Counted from the stretch's first letter, positions 1 through 11,777 are shown. The stretch is 64,000 nucleotides of DNA from Neoarius graeffei (GCF_027579695.1 NC_083575.1:33330382-33394381), one strand, 5' to 3'. The notes: generated from the letters alone by a model not told the origin. Numbers and translations are program-made.

Positions 1-65
1 TTTATTGAGGAAAATGATCCAATATTACATAAATGTGAGTGGCAAAAGTATGTGAACCTTTGCTT

Positions 66-1088
66 TCAGTATCTGGTCTGACCCCCTTGTGCAGCAATAA
101 CTGCAACTAAACATTTCCAGTAACTGTTGATCAGTCTTGCACACTGGCTTGGAGGAATTTTAGCCCATTCCTCCATACAGAACAGCTTCAGCTCTTGGAT
201 GTTGGTGGGTTTCTTCACATGAACTGTTCGCTTCAGGGTCTTCCACAACATTTCGATAGGATTAAGGTCAGGACTTTGACTTGGCCATTCCAAAACATTA
301 ACTTTATTCTTCTTTAACAATTCTTTGGTAGAATGACTTGTGTGCTTAGGGTCATTGTCTTGCTGCATGACCCATCTTCTCTTGAGATTCAGTTCATGGA
401 CAGATGTCCTGACATTTTCCTTTATAATTTGCTGATATAATTCAGAATTCATTGTTCCATCAATGATGACAAACCATCCTGGCCTAGATGCAGTAGAACA
501 GGCCCAAACCATGATACTACTATCACCATGTTTCACAGATGGGATAAGGTTCTTATGCTGGAATGCAGTGTTTTCCTTTCTCCAAACATAACGCTTCTCA
601 TTTAAACCAAAAAGTTCTATTTTGGTCTCATCCATCCATAAAACATTTTTCCAATAGCCTTCTGGCTTGTCCATGTGATCTTTAGCAAACTGCAGATGAG
701 CAGCAATGTTCTCTTTGGAGAGCAGTGGCTTTCTCCTTGCAAACTTGCCATGCACACCATTGTTGTTCAGTGTTCTCCTGATGGTGGACTCATGAACATT
801 AACATTAGCCAATGTGAAAGAGGCCTTCAGTTGCTTAGAAGTTACCCTGGGGTCCTTTGTGACCTCGCCGACTATTACATGCCTTGCTCTTGGAGTGATC
901 TTTGTTGGTCGACCACTCCTGGGGAGGGTAACAATGGTCTTGAATTTCCTCCGTTTGGACACAATCTATCTGACTGTGGATTGGTGGAGTCCAAACACTT
1001 TAGAGATGGTTTTATAAACATTTCCAGCCTGATGAGCATCAACAACACTTTTTCTGAGATCCTCAGAAATCTCCTTTGTTCATGCCAT
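66..1088 (-). pseudogene. Tc1-type transposase, inactivated
   Basis: On the minus strand the start codon lies at 1088-1086. The third codon is TGA where the related copy at 20329 has CGA, a CpG-type change, and a TAG replaces a CAG codon just before 962. From 962 to 66 the frame is open for 298 residues. The catalytic triad is visible: D in WMDETKIELFG, D in QQDNDPKHTS, and E in SPDLNPIEMLW, with the DD34E spacing of the Tc1 family. The N-terminal paired-like helix-turn-helix region is the damaged part. In the family this enzyme cuts the element at its TIRs and inserts it at TA. The two early stops should abolish full-length protein. Confidence 0.93.
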
Positions 1089-1310
1089 GATACACTTCCA
1101 CAAACATGTGTTGTGAAGATCAGACTTTGATAGCTCCCTCTTCTTTAAATAAACCCAGGTGCCCACTCACACCTGATTGTCATCCCACTGATTGAAAATA
1201 CCTGACTCTAATTTCACCTTCAAATTAACTGCTAATCCTAGAGATTCACATATTTTTGCCACTCGTAGATATGTAATATTGGATCATTTTTCTCAATAAA
1301 TAAATGACCA

Positions 1311-1696
1311 TTCATTCATTCATTCATTCATTCATTATCTCTAGCCGCTTTATCCTTCTACAGGGTCGCAGGCAACCTGGAGCCTATCCCAGCTGACTAC
1401 GGGCGAAAGGCGGGGTACACCCTGGACGAGTCGCCAGGTCATCACAGGGCTGACACATAGACACAGACAACCATTCACACTCACATTCACACCTACGGTC
1501 AATTTAGAGTCACCAGTTAACCTAACCTGCATGTCTTTGGACTGTGGGGGAAACCGGAGCACCCGGAGGAAACCCACGCGGACACGGGGAGAACATGCAA
1601 ACTCCACACAGAAAGGCCCTCGCCGGCCCCGGGGCTCGAACCCAGGACCTTCTTGCTGTGAGGCGACAGCGCTAACCACTACACCACCGTGCCGCC
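1311..1696 (-). mobile_element. tRNA-derived SINE (family a), copy 1
   Basis: The element reads on the minus strand from a GGCGGCACGGTGG head to an (ATGA)n-like tail, seen on plus as ATTC repeats at 1311-1335. Near the head are pol III promoter boxes: an A-box-like TAGTGGTTAGCGCTG and a B box GGTTCGAGCCC. It sits in the right repeat of the Tc1 element and is flanked by an exact 12-bp TSD, AATAAATGACCA, at 1299-1310 and 1697-1708. Four clear copies of this family and older relatives occur in the window. It has no coding capacity and must have been moved by a LINE. Confidence 0.93.
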
Positions 1697-1854
1697 AATA
1701 AATGACCAAGTATAATATTTTTGTCTCATTTGGTTAACTTTGTTCTCTTTATCTACTTTTAGGACGTGTGTGAAAATCTGATGATGTTTTAGGTCATTTT
1801 GTACAGAAATATAGAAAATTCTAAAGGGTTCACAAACTTTCAAGCACCACTGTA

Positions 1855-4800
1855 TTATTAATGTATATACACAATAACTTCTTAGAATAAGTGCATTAAT
1901 ATAATGCCTGCAGACATGAACTACTGTTCTAATCATGCTGTTATAAAAAAAAATTAGTCAATGCCTTCTGTCCAATCTGATTTGTGCATTCAGCAGTGCT
2001 TTTAACTTGTATAAAATATTTACACACATTTTCTGTAATTGTAGGCACTGACATTGACTTTGTTTTCAGAAGAACCTGCAAAAGATTGCTGAAAAAAGAA
2101 GCATAAACATTCTTGTAAATGGATAATATGCAACAGATAATCAGTGTGTTATTTCTCCTCTTTATGTTTGTACACTTTGAGAAATGGTTCATAATTCATT
2201 TGGGCCTTCTAGTCAGAATTTGATCATGGATAGAGGGGGAAAATACACCTTTTGACACAATACTTACAGTCTGGAGTATGAGTCACCTGCACTGACAGTG
2301 GCAACACTCCCTCTGTCTGGAGATCATGAAGCAGTTTGTTGATGGGCTACCTGCCCAGTCTGTCTGTAGAGAATGGGACCTCTAAACATGATCTGTCTCA
2401 TTTACAGGAGACAGATGTGCCCTAGGGCACATTGTGCCCTTAATTATAACAATAGCAGGAGATTCATTCTTACTTCAGATTGTTAATTTGATATTGCTGT
2501 TCTTAAGCCAAGGCTGGAAAAACAAAGTTCTCTTTGGAAGAAGAGGAGATTTCACCCTGGGCTGAGAGTTAAGAAAAGAAGCTCATTGTCCACAGTGGAT
2601 CTGTGCACTGCAAACTCTCCCTTCTGCATAACCTGTGTTTGCTACTTGCAGTAGGGAGTAGTGCTCAGTCACTATAAGAGAGAATTCCAGCACTGTCAGA
2701 ATTTCACATGCTGCCTTTTTCTGGGGTGTCTGGAAGTAAGTGAGCCAGTGTAATTTTAGTGCTGAATTGCCCATAACCAATGTTGTTCTTAGAGGGGACC
2801 CCCCCCCCCCCCCCTCACCCAGTTGATTTAATCATTTTTCTCTTTCTCACTTATTTTCCCAGCATGGGAAATTTGTAGCTTTCCAAAACAGTGAGAGAAA
2901 GACATTACAGCTGACATTTTCTGAGAGCAGTGGTAGCAAAGTTCTTACAAGGCAGTTCTTAATAGACTCTCACAGAACAGTGACTTGAAGCAGACTACCT
3001 GTCTCTTCCAATACATTAAATTAGTGTAATGCTTTTATCCCTGTTGTCAATGTGTTCCTGCTTTTCCAATAAATATTCCTTTACTGATGAAAGAAGAGAC
3101 GGTCAAAATGTCAAAGTGTGTATTCATATCTCCCTATTCTGCTCAGTTCTCTTCAGATGGTATGTATTGATGTCACTTTGATACTCTCTAGTGGATAGAG
3201 AGTGAAAAATAGTTCAGAGAAAGCCTTCAAAGGTTCAGCATCCCCAAAGACATGGACAGCAATCCTTCAGGTCCACTCTTCCTGAAACACATATTGTTCT
3301 CTAACCCAGCGACCATCAATGACTGACATCCACTAGAGATCTTTGAAGTAGTGTGTACATACAGCACAAGTTGTATTAATGTTACAGCAGATCATCTTAC
3401 ACCAATTACTTATAAAGTTTGATGGAATGACTTTACGTCAACATGCAACCTTTGCCAGAGCTTGAGTGGCATGTTGACGGCAGCCCATACATTGGGCATA
3501 TTGTATTCAGATGACTACAGAAATAGTCCAGTAATTATACATACCACAGAGACAGGAGATTAGGCTGATATTTAAATGTGGGATGAATTGCTGGAGAAAA
3601 TTAATGTAGCACTAATTGCATTGCCCTTATTATAACCAGATCTCTGACCCTTGACATGAGAGTTGATGAAGCAAAAGCCCACGCTGATTCAATCCCACTG
3701 GCATTAATGAGAACTATATTTGGAGAGCCGTAAGTCACTACCTATGGCAAGTTTACCTGCAGCAGGTAGATCAACTAGAAAAAGTAATCCCTCTGGTATA
3801 ACTAGTAAGAATGCAGCACTTACTGTATTTATTTATGATTCAGGATAACAGATATTATATTGACATTTCTTTTCTTTTACCAAATCCAAACATTTTATTT
3901 TACCAAATCCAAACTGCCAAGATCTAATTTACCAAAGCTTGATCTGATCTCTGGGCGCATTTACATACAATGACTAAAATTAACTTGAGCAGCTCTGCAG
4001 GCATAATTAATCATGATGTGTTTTATACCTGAAAAGCAGCAGGGTCTTCAAAATCACATTGCAGATCAAGACTTTTTTTCAGCAGTAGCCTTAGTTGTCA
4101 CAGAATCTGTCCATGTGTGTTCTTTTTAAACATTGGACCCTATTCAAGCTGCATTAATTCCAAAATAATATAACTTTGGTAAATGATATTAAAGAAGAAA
4201 GATGAAAGCAAGATGCAGGGTGCCAGAAGAAATCAATTATTTGGATAGGGTCAGCTCTAAACATTCAATTAAAATATTGAGTTTCACCAGATTTAATCTA
4301 AATGTAATAAATTACAAAGGGCAAATAGTGTTCCAGCAAGGGGCTACTAGGCAACTCCCCTATCTAGGAGTGCTTGGGTTGCCTGCAAATCTTTTGGTGG
4401 AGAAGAGGAGCATCTCTGTGCCAAACTTTGGGATAGTGACATGTAGACTGGGGTGCATGCCAGGGGAGTAAGCCAACAGTGATTGAAGTGGACACAGATG
4501 CACAACAGTGGGAACCTCTGGAATCAAATGAACATCAAAGACAAAGCTGAGGCTTAGGTTTCACCGGTTCCATGGTCTCTGGGCCTGGCTCTGAGCTGCT
4601 TGTGCTAAGAGATGTTTTATGGTCTTGTCCATATTGACCAATATTTTTCTGTCTTGTTTTGTTTTCAGAATCTTCTAAAGTGTACAAAAGAAACAAACCT
4701 ATATTGACATAAGGACTGTGATATAAGGAAAGATGATGTTTACAATTGTAAAGCATTTTGTTGTGCTTTAGACTATAAAAACCTCAAAGGCAAAAGTGAG

Positions 4801-4928
4801 ACATTCAGTGCTCAATCAATATAAATAACAAGAAACAGAACTCTGTAAAAAAGTTTTCATATGGTGCCAGAGGTGCTTATTATTACTTGACCTTTATTTG
4901 ATTACTTTTCTCTCTAACAACCAACATA
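1855..4928. other. No recognisable gene or element
   Basis: AT-rich sequence of about 3 kb. Open frames here are short and show no family motif. There is a run of 16 C at 2799-2814 and a short local duplication of ACCAAATCCAAAC near 3884-3917. It may be host intergenic or intronic DNA, but nothing in it identifies a gene. Confidence 0.5.
2799..2814. repeat. Homopolymer C run
   Basis: Sixteen consecutive C bases. Such runs are prone to length error in sequencing. Confidence 0.95.
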
Positions 4929-5440
4929 CACTCACCGGCCACTTTAATAGGAACTTGTTCTTGATCCAAATATTCCTGTTCTAAGCTAGCAGGAGTGGAA
5001 CCCAATGTGGTCTTCTGCTGTTGCATGCTGATATGCTTTTCTGCTCACCATGTTTGTAAAGAGTTGCTATGAGTTGCTATATCCTTCCTGGCAGCTTGAA
5101 CCAATCTGGCCAGTTTCCTCTGACCTCTCTTATCAACAAGGTGTTTCCATCCACAGAACTGTCACTCACCAAATGTTTTTTTTTGTTTGTTTTTCACATC
5201 ATTCTGTGCAAACTCTAGAAACTATTGTGTGTGAAAACCCCAGAAGATCAGCAGCTTCTGAAATACTCAAACCAGTCTATATGGCACCAACACCCATGCC
5301 ACAGTGAAAGTCACAGTGATCACAATTTTTTCCCATTCTGATGTTTGAAGTGAACATTAACTGAAGCTCTTATTTGTATCTGCATGATTTTATGCATTGT
5401 GCTGCTGTCAAGGGACTGGCTGATTAGATAACTGCATAAA
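4929..5440. mobile_element. Dispersed non-autonomous DNA repeat, truncated
   Basis: It begins right after a TA with CACTCACCGGCCACTTTA, a terminal sequence I recognise as common to a dispersed fish repeat whose other end is its reverse complement. The expected matching right end is absent. The sequence runs into the start of LINE A near 5441, so the right end was lost. The short open frame at 5050-5307 shows no family motif. The boundaries are approximate. Confidence 0.55.
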
Positions 5441-5872
5441 CAGAGTTTAGTCTCCTGGTAAACCTCTCCTGGAGTTTAGTCTGGCTGGAGCTTATTCTCC
5501 TGGTAGGGTCACCCAAGACAAACAAGTCAAAGGGTAGAGGCCAGACAAAGCATGGTCCACAGGTCCTCCAGGTAAGGGGGTTGGACAAAGGGCTAACAAC
5601 CCTGTCTCATAAAAAAAATGGTGTTACAGAAACAGCAACAAAGGAAAAGACTACAACTGTGTGTGCCAGGCTCCCAGAGACATCACAAGATACTCGTATG
5701 AATGGTAGTAGTGGAGGTCAAAAGGAAGCTACTGACAGGAATGTGGAAGTACTGAGCACCAAATACAAAACTAGAATTGGATTCTAGAATATATGCACTG
5801 CGTATGAAACAGATAAACTAGTACACATTATAGCAGAGATGAGGCACTACAATTTACATATCCTCAGAATTA

Positions 5873-6763
5873 GTGAGAACAGATCAGACAGGATCAGGTA
5901 GGATGAAGAGCAGCACAGGTGAGACAGTGTTGTATTCAGGGAGGGACAACAACCAACACCAACAAGGAGTTGTCATTATTTTGAAGAAGAGTACAGAGAA
6001 ATGCCTGATGGAGTGGAAGCCTGTCAACAGCAGACTCATGACAGTCAGACTGAAAGGGAAACACATCAATACAACCTTGCTCCAGTGTTATGCTCCAACC
6101 AATGACAGAGAGGAAGAAGTTAAAGATACATTCTGCGACCAACTGCAAGCCAAGCTCGAAAATGCACCAAGGCATGATATGAAAATTGTGATGGGAGACT
6201 TCAACGTGAAGGTGGGAAATGACAACACCAACTATGCCAGAGCCATGGGAAAAGAAGGTTGCGGTACCTTCAATGAGAATGGGGAAAGGCTATTGGAGTT
6301 ATGCACAAGCTACAACCTAATCATTGGTGGGACCCTCTTCCCTCGCTGGGACATCCACAAGCTCATGTGATATTCGTCTAACGGAAGGGACAAGAATCAG
6401 ATTGATCATATCATGATAAATGGCACTTGGAGATGATCACTGCTTGATGTTAAAGTGAGAAGGGAAGCAGATGTTGGCAGTGACCATCATCTGGTAACAG
6501 CAATGCTGAGACTGAAGCTTAGAAGAACCAGATACCAAAAGACAGGACCTCAGCGATACTACATTGAGAAGTTAGAGGATCCCCAAGTGACGACTGCTTT
6601 TATTTTACAACTGAAGAACAGGTTCCAAGTGCTGGTTGATATTGAAGATCATTCCCAATCACATACAGACAAAGTTAATAGGAAGTGGATGCAAGTGAGA
6701 ACAGCATTCTCCAAAAGTAGTGAGGCTTGCCTTGGTTTCAAACAGCACAAGAATAAAGAATAG
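5873..6763 (+). pseudogene. LINE A apurinic-type endonuclease region
   Basis: The frame at 5873-6370 contains the endonuclease/exonuclease/phosphatase motifs YAPTND and VMGDFNVKVG. A second piece at 6455-6763 starts with SDHHLV, the histidine motif that ends this domain. In-frame stops separate the two pieces, including TGA just after 6367. In LINEs this domain nicks target DNA to prime reverse transcription. The linker frame that follows is cut by the gypsy insertion at 6862. The region is clearly non-functional but recognisable. Confidence 0.85.
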
Positions 6764-6861
6764 ATAACACCAACCACCTGGCAGGCTAGAGAAAATGGAA
6801 CACTAAAGAAGGAAGTCCACAAGTCAAGGTCTGGAAGACTACAAGAAAGATACAAGCATCA

Positions 6862-7167
6862 TGTAGAACCAGAGCAGGCGGGTGGAGCACAGAAGCACGG
6901 CAGGCCAGAACTGAGTTCTCAGAAACTCTTTAATTTTTAATGATATATGTGGCTTTTCAGCTTATTCACTCTCTCACACATGCACACACATGCATTCAGG
7001 TGAGGAGAGAGCTCCCTTTCTCTGCTCTCTCTCTCTCCTTTTATAGGTCGCGGGAAGACACACAAACACAGGTTAACTCACATCAGGTGCAGTGATTCTG
7101 CCACTTACCTTCCCTGACTCCACCCTCCATTCACAGACCAACACTTGACCACGCTCCCGCTGCCACA
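6862..7167 (-). repeat. 3' LTR of Gmr1-like copy 1
   Basis: It is a 306-bp direct repeat of 11466-11777, with TGTAG at one edge and GCCACA at the other on plus. It contains a TTTTATAGG stretch near 7040 and AATAAAAG-type motifs on the minus strand. The two LTRs differ by small indels and substitutions, so the insertion is not recent. Confidence 0.92.
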
Positions 7168-7337
7168 TACCTCACCACCCGACTCAGGGCGGGGAGCCGT
7201 CCAGCCTGCAGCCGACTCCCCCCCCCTTGACAGGAGAGGAAATCCACCATGACCATCTGCGCCCCCAGACTGTGGACCACCTTGAACTTAAATGACTGGA
7301 GTGCCAGATACCAATGAGTGATCCATGCGTTGGCATC

Positions 7338-8565
7338 CTACATGCAATGGAGCCACTGGAGGGGGGCGTGATCCGAACAGAGGGTGAAAGGGCATCCCAG
7401 TAGGTAGTAGCGGAGGGCGAGGCTCACCCACTTGATGGCGAGGCACTCCTTTTCTATGGTGTTGTACCGGCCCTCACGCACCGACAGCTTCCGACTGATG
7501 TACAGCACTGGACGATCCTCCCCCTCCACCTCCTGGGACAGAAAAGCCCCCAGCCCTCTGTCCGACGGATCCGTCTGCAAAACAAAGGGGAGAGAAAAGT
7601 CAGGGGAGTGTAACAGTGGCCCCCCACACAGTGCAGCCTTTACCTCAGAGAAAGCCCGCTGGCATTGCTCCGTCCACTGGACTGGATCTGGTGCCCCCTT
7701 TTTAGTGAGATCAGTCAGCGGGCTGGTGAAGTCCGAATAATTGGGTATAAACCTACGATAGTAGCCAGCCAACACCAGGAACTGTCTCACCTCCTTTTTG
7801 GTCTTGGGCCTCGGGCAGGCCGCAATCGCTGCTGTCTTATTAATTTGGGGATGCACCTGCCCATTGCCCAAGTGAAAACCCAGATACCGTACTTCCACCC
7901 GCCCAATCGCACACTTCTTTGGGTTGGCTGTGAGACCCGCTCGCCTCAGCAACCTAAGGACGGCCCTTAGATGTTTTAGGTGTCGCGGCCAGTCTTTACT
8001 ATAAATAATGATGTCGTCCAAGTACGCGACCGCATAGGTGGCGTGGGGGCGGAGGACCCTATCCATAAGCCGCTGGAACGTAGCGGGCGCCCCAAACAGC
8101 CCAAAAGGAAGTGTGACGAACTGGTGTAAGCCAAATGGTCTGGAAAAGGCCATTTTTTTTCTCAGGATAATGGAGTCAAGGTGATCTGCCAATATCCCTT
8201 TGTCAAATCCAGTGTCAAATAAAAACGAGCCGTGCCTAGTCAATCAAGCAACTCGTCAATATGAGGCATTGGGTACGCATCGAATTTAGACACCGCGTTG
8301 ACTTTTCTATAGTCCACACAGAACCGGACCGACCCGTCGGCCTTGGGAACCAAGACCACCGGGCTGTTCCAGTCACTGTGGGACTCCTCGACGATGCCCA
8401 TTTTGAGCATGGCCTCGAGTTCTTCCCAAACCACCTTTTTTTGTGTTCAGGCAGTCTGTAAGGGTGGCTGCGCACTACCACCCCTGGGGGCATCTCAATG
8501 TGGTGTACTATGAGGTGGGTGTGGCCGGGCAGGGGCGAGAATACGTCAGAAAATTCTGTCTGCAA
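7338..8565 (-). pseudogene. Gmr1-like copy 1 reverse transcriptase and RNase H
   Basis: The RT N-terminus (8565-8240) contains FSDVFSPLPG and later VRFCVDYRKVNAVSKFDAYP, but the two parts lie in different frames. The main frame, 8243-7338 (301 residues), holds the fingers/palm motif LPFGLFGAPATFQRLMD, the catalytic YLDDIII and the thumb. RNase H follows, with its first Asp in FVLQTDPSDRGLG and the Glu in NTIEKECLAIKW. The frame ends at 7338, after the SDHAPLQWL motif. In the family this polyprotein part copies the RNA genome in cytoplasmic particles. It is the last pol domain in this element, an unusual order for gypsy. At least one frameshift separates the two halves of RT. Confidence 0.9.
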
Positions 8566-9814
8566 CTGGGCGACCTCCGTCAGTTGGGTCGGAGAGAGGT
8601 GGTCTCCACAGGGGACCGGAGCAGTGGGCGGTCAATTTTACTTTTTGAACCTCCGGCCCCAGCTCCACCTTCTCTGGAACCACCGACACCAATGCCATGG
8701 GGACCTCCTTGTTCCAAAGTTTTAACAGATTGAGGTGATAAATCTGTAACACCTCACCCCTGTCTGGTCGCCGCACCTCATAGTCAACGTCCCCAACTCG
8801 CCGTGTGACCTCAAAGTGTCCTTGCCACCTGGCGATCAATTTGGAGCTCGACGTGGGCAACAACACAAGTACTTTATCTCCCGGTGTGAACTCCCTAAGG
8901 CACGTGCCCCTGTCGTACAGACGGATTTGATATTCTTGGGCCTGCCGCAAATTCTCCTGGGTTACATGCGTGAGGGTGTGGAGTTTGGCGCGCAGGTCAA
9001 TAACGTATTGAATTTCATTTTTGCTTGTTGAAGGTCCCACCTCCCAATTTTCACGCAGCACATCTAAAATGCCATGGGGCTTACACCCGTATAATAATTA
9101 GAATGGGGAGAACCCCATGGAGGCTTGTGGGACCTCTCGCACTGCGAATAACAGGGGCTCGAGCCATTTATCCCAGCTGCGTGCATCCTTGCTTACAAAT
9201 TTTCGAATTATGTTCTTGAGGGTGTGGTTGAACTGTTCAACTCAGCCATCAGTTTGTGGGTGATAAATGCTGGTGCGGATAGGCTTAATTCCCAGTAATC
9301 CATACAGTTTGCATAGTGTGCGTGCCATAAATGTAGTGCCTTGATCAGTCAGAATCTCTTTGGGGATTCCGACTCAGGAGATAACGCGGAAAAGTGCTTC
9401 CGCAATACTGCATGTTGAGATATTGTGAAGAGGCACTGCTTCTGGATATCGCGTTGCATAGTCCACCAGAACTAAAATAAAGCGATATCCTTGTGTTGAC
9501 CGATCTAATGGCCCGACAAGATCCATCCCAATTCTTTCGAACGGGGTCTCGATTAATGGCAGAGGGCGCAAAGGCACTTTTGGAATGGCCGCTGGATTTA
9601 CTAACTGGCATTCACGGCACGCCGTACACCACCTACGGACATTGCCGCGAATCCCTGGCCAATAGAACCGGGCCATTATTCGGGCTAGTGTCTTATCCTG
9701 CCCTAAGTGTCTGGCCATGGGATTAAAGTGAGTTGCCTGGAATATAAATTCCCGGCGGCTCTTTGGGATCAAAAGCTGTGTTATCAGTTCCTTCGTCTGA
9801 GTGTCCTGCATCAC
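8546..9814 (-). pseudogene. Gmr1-like copy 1 integrase
   Basis: The N-terminal zinc-binding H-H-C-C region is at about 9740-9600 (HFNPMARHLGQDKT followed by CTACRECQ). The catalytic core starts with the Asp of GMDLVGPLDRS. The second Asp and the Glu region (TDQG... and HPQTDG on minus) fall at about 9365-9225, after a frameshift near 9345-9374. The C-terminal part, 9061-8546, includes a GPY/F-like module (WQGHFEVTRRVGDVDYEV). The integrase lies upstream of RT. A stop and frame changes make it inactive. Confidence 0.88.
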
Positions 9815-10306
9815 TCAGTATAACCTATCCTTAATAATGGAGAAATAGGGGAAGGACGGGGTGGCGTTTGGCTGGAGTGTTTGACCATCAATTACTCTCA
9901 CTTGGTCAAATGCATGCCGCAGAGTCTTGTCTCGTGACTGCTCTAACAGGAAATCCTCGAGGGATTCCCCGAGAGAGGGAGGAGGAGCCTGCTGCTCCTC
10001 ACTCTGATGCAGTGATGATGTAAACAGCTCTGTAAGAGCTGCTCCCACCAATGCCACACGGGGACCTCCCCCCACTAAATTATGGCAGGCCCCACTTTTC
10101 ACTAAATGTGACATTAATTCCCGAAATCCCAGCCAATCAGTCCCCAAAATTATCGAGTGGGTAAGGTGAGGATTAACCACCGCCTTTACTCTAAATTTCT
10201 CCCTTCGAAATAGAATGTGGACTGACACTAAAGGGTAGTTGTGAACATCCCCGTGCACACACAACACCTTCACCAATCGTGCTCTCCCCAATGCCTCGTC
10301 TTGCAC
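9815..10306 (-). pseudogene. Gmr1-like copy 1 protease to integrase linker
   Basis: The retropepsin-like active site, QALVDSGCNQTSIH, lies at the end of the frame that finishes at 10313. A stop (TAG, 10309-10311 region) follows it, and this 163-residue frame then continues the protease fold and linker. In the family the aspartic protease processes Gag-Pol. The same DSG/DSS motif recurs at 39500-39560 in copy 2 and at 47550 in copy 3. Confidence 0.8.
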
Positions 10307-10312
10307 CAGGCT

Positions 10313-11422
10313 TTAGTGGATTGAGGTCTGATTACAGCCGGAGTCCACCAAAGCCTGATATGTATCCCCTTGGATACTCACCGGTATGCGATACGCTCTG
10401 GCCCAATCGAGGGTGGTCTGTGGCGCGTCGAGGATCCAGACCACTGCGCCCACCTCCATCGCTGAGCACTGATGCTGGAGGTGCCCTGGCTCCCTGCAGC
10501 GCCAGCATACCGGCCCAGGCTCTCCCTCTGCACCGGTGTTTCGGAGCTCACTCACCTGAGGGGGGGAAGACACAAACAAGGAAGTAGGATACGGTAGGGC
10601 ACCACGGGTGCGGCTGGTCGGCTGGGGTGGAGCCAGCCCCTGCCTCTGTGGTGGGGGAATGGGGTGAGAACGAGAAACAGAAGGGGAGAGAGAGAGAAGA
10701 GAGGGGAGAAGAGGAGACACGCTGTCCTGCCATCGGAACAGCCGCCACATGGTCCTCCACCAGCTCGATGGCCTGATCCAGTGACACCGGGCGATGGCAC
10801 TGGACCCACTCCGCTCTTCCTTCTGGTAGTCAGGCGATGAATTTTTCCAGCGCCACCAGGTCGATGATTCCCTCGGCGTCGCGGTTGTTGCCCCTCAGCC
10901 ACTGCTGGCAGGTGTCCCGGAGTTACTGGCCAAACGCAAATGGCCGGCCGACCTCCTCCAGGTGCAGCGCACGGAAGCACTGCCATTGCTGCTCCGGGGT
11001 GCGCCCCACAAGTTGGAGGACGGCCCTGCAGAGGTCGGCGTAGACCAGCCAACTGTTGGCGGGGAGCTGTAGCATGGCCAGCTGTGCCTCGCCCATTAGC
11101 AGGGGAGGAGGTGCGCCACACGCTGTTCCTCCAGCCAACCCCATACCTCTGCTGCCTGCTCAAAAAGAGCGAGGAAGGCTTCGGGGTCATCGTGCGGACC
11201 CATCTTCGTTAGGGTGATGGGGGGAGGGTCTGCGGCTGTGGTGATGGTGGACCCTGCCAACGCAAGCAGGTGCTGGAACGCCTGGCGATCTTCCTGCTGT
11301 GCCAGCACCAGGGCTTTGAACCGTTGTTCTTGCTACTTCCGGAGGGTGACCAGTGCCTGGTGCTGGCTCTGTTGGGCCGAGGCGAGGGCATGGACCAGGT
11401 CCTTGAAGGGGGAGGACTCCAT
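10313..11422 (-). pseudogene. Gmr1-like copy 1 gag with SCAN-like capsid segment and zinc knuckle
   Basis: The likely start ATG is at 11422-11420, about 45 bp inside the 5' LTR. The frame has stops and shifts, so the protein must be read in pieces. From about 11160 to 10760 the conceptual protein runs EAFLALFEQAAEVWGW, PEQQWQCFRALHLEE, IIDLVALEKFIA, then AEWVQCHRPVSLDQAIELVEDH. This resembles the helices of the vertebrate SCAN domain. A CCHC knuckle, CWRCREPGHLQHQC, lies near 10500. Gag forms the particle and binds RNA. The published view that SCAN descends from Gmr1-like gag fits this match. Confidence 0.85.
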
Positions 11423-11450
11423 GGGGCTGTGTCCTTCTGCGCTCCGTCCT

Positions 11451-11464
11451 GGGTTTCGGCACCA
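11451..11464 (-). promoter_or_regulatory. Candidate primer binding site, Gmr1-like copy 1
   Basis: One base inside the 5' LTR, the minus strand reads TGGTGCCGAAACCC. It starts with TGG, as expected for a site paired with a tRNA 3' CCA end. The same site occurs in copy 2 (40623-40635) as TGGTGCTGAAACC. The tRNA species is not assigned. Confidence 0.7.
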
Positions 11465-11465
11465 C

Positions 11466-11777
11466 TGTAGAACCAGAGCAGGCGGGTGGAGCACAGAAGC
11501 ACGGCAGGCCAGAACTGAGTTCTCAGAAACTCTTTTATTTTTAACGATATATGTGGCTTTTCAGCTCATTCACTCTCTCACACATGCACACACATGCATT
11601 CGGGTCGGGAGAGAGCTCCCTTTCACTGCTCTCTCTCTCCTTTTATAGGGCGCGGTCACTGGGGAAGACACACAAACACAGGTTAACTCACATCAGGTGC
11701 AGTGATTCTGCCACTTACCTTCCCTGATTCCGCCCTCCATTCACAGACCGATGGTTGACCATGCCCCCGCTGCCACA
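11466..11777 (-). repeat. 5' LTR of Gmr1-like copy 1
   Basis: This 312-bp LTR is paired with 6862-7167. It begins TGTGGCAGCGGG in element orientation and ends TACA. LINE A sequence resumes immediately at 11778. Confidence 0.92.

Larger units (their letters stand above)
1..1852 (-). mobile_element. Tc1/mariner transposon copy 1, left end cut by window edge, split by a SINE
   Basis: The right terminal inverted repeat ends at 1852 and is followed by the TA target at 1853-1854. Its terminal sequence matches both ends of the plus-strand copy at 19961-26962. The outer part of the left repeat lies before base 1. A SINE at 1311-1696 interrupts the right repeat and duplicates 12 bp of it. The element encodes a DD34E transposase on the minus strand with several inactivating mutations, so it is a dead cut-and-paste transposon. 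The family assignment rests on TA target use, long repeats and the transposase motifs. Confidence 0.95.
6862..11777 (-). mobile_element. Gmr1-like Ty3/gypsy retrotransposon, copy 1, with both LTRs
   Basis: The LTRs at 6862-7167 and 11466-11777 begin TG and end CA in element orientation. The flanks CATCA and CAACA form a 5-bp TSD with one mismatch. Coding order on the minus strand is gag (11422 down), protease, integrase, then reverse transcriptase and RNase H (ending 7338). Integrase before RT is the copia-like order known for Gmr1-type gypsy elements of deuterostomes. Frameshifts and stops occur in every domain. It lies within LINE A and is therefore younger than it. Confidence 0.93.

Noticed and set aside
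675..1130. Plus-strand open frames across the Tc1 element
   Set aside because: They are antisense to the transposase; the family motifs are on the minus strand.
1350..1709. Open frames of about 70-120 codons in the family a SINE copies
   Set aside because: They recur in every SINE copy because the SINE is GC-rich; a tRNA-derived SINE has no protein.
1855..4928. A host gene in the anonymous 3-kb stretch
   Set aside because: The longest frames are under 100 codons, show no family motif and have no paired splice sites that I could support.
11209..11648. Plus-strand open frames across the gag region of Gmr1-like copy 1
   Set aside because: They are antisense shadows in GC-rich gag DNA; the minus strand has the capsid and zinc-knuckle motifs.
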